From Burkholderia stagnalis (GTDB lineage Bacteria > Pseudomonadota > Gammaproteobacteria > Burkholderiales > Burkholderiaceae): 64,000 nucleotides of DNA. Shown here piece by piece: positions 60,981 through 64,000 of the stretch; the first letter of the stretch is position 1; every line of letters begins with the position of its first letter. The notes under the pieces were generated by a model that ran no database searches, was not told the DNA's origin, and saw only the letters and a list, made by a program, of their open reading frames with translations. The DNA lies in the NCBI RefSeq assembly GCF_902830275.1, contig NZ_CADESW010000005.1:186001-250000 (forward strand), given 5' to 3'. The translations under genes and the position numbers were made by a program.

Positions 60981-62372
60981 ATGAAAAATGAACACACCAC
61001 GCTGCTCGTGATCGGCGGCGGGCCGGGCGGCTACGTCGCCGCCATTCGCGCCGGGCAGCTCGGCATTCCGACGCTGCTCGTCGAGCGCGACCGGCTCGGC
61101 GGCACCTGCCTGAACATCGGCTGCATTCCGTCGAAGGCGCTGATCCACGTCGCCGATGCCTTCGAGCAGGCGCGCGACCACGCAGGCGAAGGCGCGCTCG
61201 GCATCCGCGTGCACTCGCCGGAGATCGACATCGCGCGCAGCGTCGCGTGGAAGGATGGCGTCGTCGACAAGCTGACGCGCGGCGTCGGCGCGGTGCTGAA
61301 GAAGAACGGCGTGCGCGTGCTGCACGGCGATGCGCGCGTGATCGACGGCAAGACCGTCGAGGTCGACGCCGGCGGCGAGACGATCCGGATCGGCTGCGAG
61401 CACCTGTTGCTCGCGACGGGTTCGGAGCCGGTCGCGCTGCCGTCGATGCCGTTCGGCGGGCATGTCGTGTCGTCGACCGAGGCGCTGTCGCCGAAGACGT
61501 TGCCGAAGCGGCTGGTCGTCGTCGGCGCGGGCTACATCGGGCTGGAACTCGGGATCGTCTATCGCAAGCTCGGGGTCGACGTCAGCGTGGTCGAGGCGGC
61601 GGAGCGCGTGCTGCCCGCGTACGACGCGGAGCTCGTGAAGCCGGTTGCCGATTCGCTTGCGCGGCTTGGCGTCAGGCTGTGGCTCGGCCACAAGGTGCTC
61701 GGGCTCGCGGACGACGGCGCGGTGCGCGTGCAGGCGCCCGACGGCGCCGAGCGGACGCTGCCGGCCGATCGCGTGCTGGTGGCGGTGGGCCGCCGGCCGC
61801 GCGTCGACGGCTTCGGCCTCGAGACGCTGCCGCTCGAACGCAACGGCCGCGCGCTGCGTATCGACGACGAATGCCGGACGTCGATGCGCAACGTGTGGGC
61901 GATCGGCGACGTCGCCGGCGAGCCGATGCTCGCGCATCGCGCGATGGCGCAAGGCGAGGTGGTCGCGGAGCTGATCGCCGGCAAGCGTCGCAAGTTCGTG
62001 CCGGCGTCGATTCCTGCTGTGTGCTTCACCGATCCGGAGATCGTGACGTCGGGGTGGTCGCCGGACGATGCGCGGGCGGCCGGCGTCGATTGTCTGAGCG
62101 CGTCGTTTCCGTTTGCCGCGAATGGGCGGGCGATGACGCTACAGGCGACCGACGGCTTCGTGCGGGTGGTCGCGCGGCGCGATACGCACCTGATCGTTGG
62201 GTGGCAGGCGGTCGGGCGAGGGGTGTCGGAGCTGGCCGCGGCGTTCTCGCAGTCGATCGAGATGGGGGCAAGGCTCGAGGATATCGGTGGCACGATACAC
62301 GCGCATCCGACGCTCGGCGAGGCGATGCAGGAGGCCGCGTTGCGGGCGTTGGGGCACGCGGTGCATATCTGA
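60981..62372 (+). CDS. lpdV: Dihydrolipoyl dehydrogenase (E3)
   Basis: A 463-residue flavoprotein that re-oxidises the lipoyl group of BkdB with NAD. The FAD motif is [19 protein letters not shown], the redox disulphide Cys43/Cys48 in [15 protein letters not shown], the NAD motif [12 protein letters not shown], and the interface His-Glu near [15 protein letters not shown] at the end. GGAG lies 8 bases before ATG 60981. The set E1a-E1b-E2-E3 makes the operon self-sufficient; the product acyl-CoAs feed branched fatty acids or energy metabolism. Confidence 0.97.
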   Translation: MKNEHTTLLVIGGGPGGYVAAIRAGQLGIPTLLVERDRLGGTCLNIGCIPSKALIHVADAFEQARDHAGEGALGIRVHSPEIDIARSVAWKDGVVDKLTRGVGAVLKKNGVRVLHGDARVIDGKTVEVDAGGETIRIGCEHLLLATGSEPVALPSMPFGGHVVSSTEALSPKTLPKRLVVVGAGYIGLELGIVYRKLGVDVSVVEAAERVLPAYDAELVKPVADSLARLGVRLWLGHKVLGLADDGAVRVQAPDGAERTLPADRVLVAVGRRPRVDGFGLETLPLERNGRALRIDDECRTSMRNVWAIGDVAGEPMLAHRAMAQGEVVAELIAGKRRKFVPASIPAVCFTDPEIVTSGWSPDDARAAGVDCLSASFPFAANGRAMTLQATDGFVRVVARRDTHLIVGWQAVGRGVSELAAAFSQSIEMGARLEDIGGTIHAHPTLGEAMQEAALRALGHAVHI

Positions 62373-62446
62373 GGGGGGGCGTCGGCGAGCACTGGGCGGG
62401 TCTTGGGCGTGGGCGGGAGTCATCGCGATTCCCTCGGATGATCCGC

Positions 62447-62833
62447 TCACGCCGGCCAGTGACCCGCGAAATCAAACGACAGTTGCCGAGGGTGGCGAAT
62501 GGATAGCAGATACACCGCGCCCCCGATCTGCGCATACAGCAGCAGGTAGTGCGTCGCCACGTACTCGCGCAGTTCGCTGCCTTCGGCAATGACGTCGAGT
62601 TGTTCAGCCAGACGCGCCATGCCGTTGCGCGCTTCCACGGAGCGGGCAGGCCGTTCGAGGAACAAACGGCCCATGCCGGGAAAGCGCTCCAGATTAGGGA
62701 TGACGGTATCCGTCAATTCTTCCAGCAGAGCATCGAACGCTTGCGGGGTTTCGGCTTCCAGCAGGAATGCGTCGATTTCTTCAAGGTTGTACTCGAAGTT
62801 CGCGGTGAGCTTTACGGTATGGAGGGCAGTCAC
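62447..62833 (-). CDS. ParE/RelE-family toxin
   Basis: A 128-residue protein with the RelE/ParE fold: an N-terminal strand (HTVKLTANFEYNLEEIDAFLLEAETP), two helices (FDALLEELTDTVIPNLERFPGMGR) and the C-terminal strands with YVATHYLLLYAQIGGAVYLLSIRHPRQ. It is longer than usual (about 95-100), with an extra loop before the second helix. The start is GTG 62833, 16 bases after the antitoxin stop. The pair is therefore antitoxin first, toxin second. Target (gyrase or mRNA) cannot be told. Confidence 0.87.
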   Translation of the reverse strand: MTALHTVKLTANFEYNLEEIDAFLLEAETPQAFDALLEELTDTVIPNLERFPGMGRLFLERPARSVEARNGMARLAEQLDVIAEGSELREYVATHYLLLYAQIGGAVYLLSIRHPRQLSFDFAGHWPA

Positions 62834-62849
62834 GGGGCGAATCGGCCGG

Positions 62850-63152
62850 TTAGCCGGCTGCTTTGTTGGTGCGACGGCGCTTGATGTCGGAAAGGGTGCT
62901 GCGAGCGTCTTTTACCTTGCCCGCGGACACGTCGGCCAGGCCCTTGCTCGCGTCTTCTATCAGGAACAAGTGGATGCGCTCGCGTTCCAGCTGGTGGTAG
63001 TAGTCCAGCCGCTCGGCGTCGATGATGGCAACGTAGCTTTCGCCATTTTTTGTGACGATCTTCTCGGCCCCGGCCTTCACCTGGTCGGCCAGTTCGGACA
63101 GATTGGCCCGGGCTTGGGACAGCGAAATCACATCGCGGGCTGAGATGGGCAT
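62850..63152 (-). CDS. Phd/YefM-family antitoxin
   Basis: A 100-residue protein. The N-terminal Phd-type part ISLSQARANLSELADQVKAGAEKIVTKNGESYVAII is clear; the C-terminal tail is charged and helical and should wrap the toxin. GGAG lies 6 bases before ATG 63152. A nested inverted repeat 28-63 bases upstream is the probable self-repression operator. Confidence 0.9.
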   Translation of the reverse strand: MPISARDVISLSQARANLSELADQVKAGAEKIVTKNGESYVAIIDAERLDYYHQLERERIHLFLIEDASKGLADVSAGKVKDARSTLSDIKRRRTNKAAG

Positions 63153-63179
63153 GGCTTTCTCCGTAGGCTGCGATTTTGT

Positions 63180-63215
63180 ACAGAATGTTGCACATTCTAC
63201 TGCAATTCATTCTGT
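63180..63215 (-). promoter_or_regulatory. Nested inverted repeats, probable Phd operator
   Basis: ACAGAATG (63180-63187) and CATTCTGT (63208-63215) form an outer inverted repeat; AGAATG-ttgca-CATTCT (63182-63198) is an inner one. The third CATTCT copy gives two overlapping dimer sites, as common for Phd/YefM autoregulation. Confidence 0.7.
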
Positions 63216-63426
63216 GCCGCGAAGGTCGTGATCTGGCCTGGAGCGGAGCGCCGGAGGCCGTCAGGGCTGGCGTGAGCAGGAGTGACGCAGGCGAAATCAT
63301 CCACGCCGTCCTGGACGTCATCACAGTGCAGGGTTAGGGGGCGACGCCGTGCTGCCTGTCGGTTTCGGGTTTAAGGAAGCGGTGAACGCACGGCACCGCC
63401 CGAGACACCCCCGAAACAGCCACGGA

Positions 63427-63455
63427 TGGAGAACTGTACGAATATACAGTATAGT
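63427..63455 (+). promoter_or_regulatory. LexA (SOS) box inside a promoter before the uvrA paralogue
   Basis: CTGTACGAATATACAG at 63434-63449 is a perfect CTGT-N8-ACAG LexA site. It lies in the 17-base spacer between a -35-like TGGAGA (63427-63432) and a -10 TATAGT (63450-63455), where LexA binding would block RNA polymerase. The coding start is 81 bases downstream of the -10. Confidence 0.88.
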
Positions 63456-63535
63456 ATTCGTCCGAAACCGGCCCGCACCCGTTTCCGCATCGCGGCGCCG
63501 CGCCCCTGGCCAACCCACCCCGACGAGCAGACAAA

Positions 63536-64000
63536 TTGTCATCCAGCAATCAGATCCGCATTCGCGGCGCGCGTCAGCACAACCTCAAGAACCTCGACCT
63601 CGACCTGCGCACCGGCGAAATGACGGTCGTCACCGGCCCGTCGGGCTCCGGCAAATCGAGTCTCGTGTTCGACACCCTGTACGCGGAAGGCCAGCGGCGC
63701 TACGTCGAGACGTTCAGCGCGTATGCGCGGCAGTTTCTCGACCGGATGGACCGGCCGCAGGTGGACCGCGTCGACGGCGTGCCGCCCGCGATCGCGATCG
63801 ACCAGACCAATCCGGTCCGCAGTTCGCGCTCGACCGTCGGCACGATGACCGAGCTCAACGACCATTTGAAGCTCCTGTACGCCCGCGCAGCGGAACTGTT
63901 CGACCGCAAGAACGCGCAGCCGGTGCGGCACGACACGCCGGAGACGATCTACGCGGACCTCGCCGCGCGCACGGCCGATCGCGATCCGCGGCTCGTGGTG
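63536..64000 (+). CDS. UvrA-family excinuclease paralogue (5' part only)
   Basis: ABC-type DNA damage sensor of the UvrA family, cut by the window edge after 155 codons. It opens with [68 protein letters not shown] (read in pieces), with Walker A at residues 34-41. After [44 protein letters not shown] the sequence departs from standard UvrA (no RCPxH after the ARxGE position), so it is more like the large UvrA paralogue found in Burkholderia. No ATG or GTG is available; TTG 63536 is the first plausible start in frame, with only a weak site. The LexA box upstream puts it in the SOS regulon. Confidence 0.85.
   Translation, partial: MSSSNQIRIRGARQHNLKNLDLDLRTGEMTVVTGPSGSGKSSLVFDTLYAEGQRRYVETFSAYARQFLDRMDRPQVDRVDGVPPAIAIDQTNPVRSSRSTVGTMTELNDHLKLLYARAAELFDRKNAQPVRHDTPETIYADLAARTADRDPRLVV

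Larger units (their letters stand above)
63153..63535. other. Intergenic region between toxin-antitoxin pair and uvrA paralogue
   Basis: These 383 bases hold no convincing gene. From 63216 to about 63420 the DNA has no clear coding pattern. The left end carries the antitoxin operator and the right end the LexA-boxed promoter of the uvrA paralogue (separate entries). Confidence 0.5.

Overview
The window is a GC-rich stretch (about 67-70 percent G+C by eye) of a Burkholderia-type beta-proteobacterium. The base composition, the Hrp2-family type III secretion genes, the OmpC-like porin, the branched-chain keto-acid dehydrogenase operon and the UvrA paralogue all fit that genus. A secondary chromosome of a plant-associated or opportunistic Burkholderia is a reasonable guess, but nothing here fixes the species or replicon.

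Layout. 1-4.5 kb: a subtilisin-like protease cut by the window edge, an orphan protein with a possible ADP-ribosyltransferase-like stretch, and a pyruvyl-transferase / D-Ala-D-Ala dipeptidase pair. 4.6-27.5 kb: an Hrp2 type III secretion island. The leftward operon is hrpB1-sctI-sctJ-sctK-sctL-sctN-sctO-sctT, followed by a large candidate secreted protein. The rightward operons are sctU-sctV-sctP, sctQ-sctR-sctS-hpaA, and sctD-hrpD6-like-pilin candidate-hpaB, then an AraC-type activator of the HrpB/HrpX family. Around these lie candidate secreted proteins: a 196-aa protein, a 370-aa protein with four 51-residue repeats, and a harpin-like acidic protein. 27.6-31 kb: a two-component system and a shrunken SctC-like secretin. 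31-42 kb: a type IVb (R64-like) pilus operon with its own PilT-like ATPase. 42.3-44.1 kb: the full-length type III secretin SctC, just behind pilV. 44-47.6 kb: small accessory genes. 47.9-55 kb: a six-subunit hydrogenase-4-like membrane complex in which all four nickel-ligand cysteines are absent. 55-57 kb: small membrane proteins and a porin. 57.4-62.4 kb: a bkd-type 2-oxoacid dehydrogenase operon. 62.4-64 kb: a Phd/ParE-type toxin-antitoxin pair and the start of a LexA-boxed uvrA paralogue.

Regulation. Seven copies of the hrpII/PIP element (TTCG-N16-TTCG) stand upstream of type III genes, most of them perfect TTCGC-N15-TTCGC. In six of the seven, a YANNNT hexamer lies 30-31 bases downstream. 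They precede hrpB1, sctU, sctD, a second HrpB1-like gene, the harpin-like gene and both unrecognised candidate effectors. The simplest reading is that the HrpB/HrpX-like activator at 22.5-24 kb drives this whole set, so the unrecognised genes carrying boxes are the best candidates for secreted substrates.

Limits. All calls come from reading sequence and protein motifs by eye. Family names are recognised from memory, and no database search was run.
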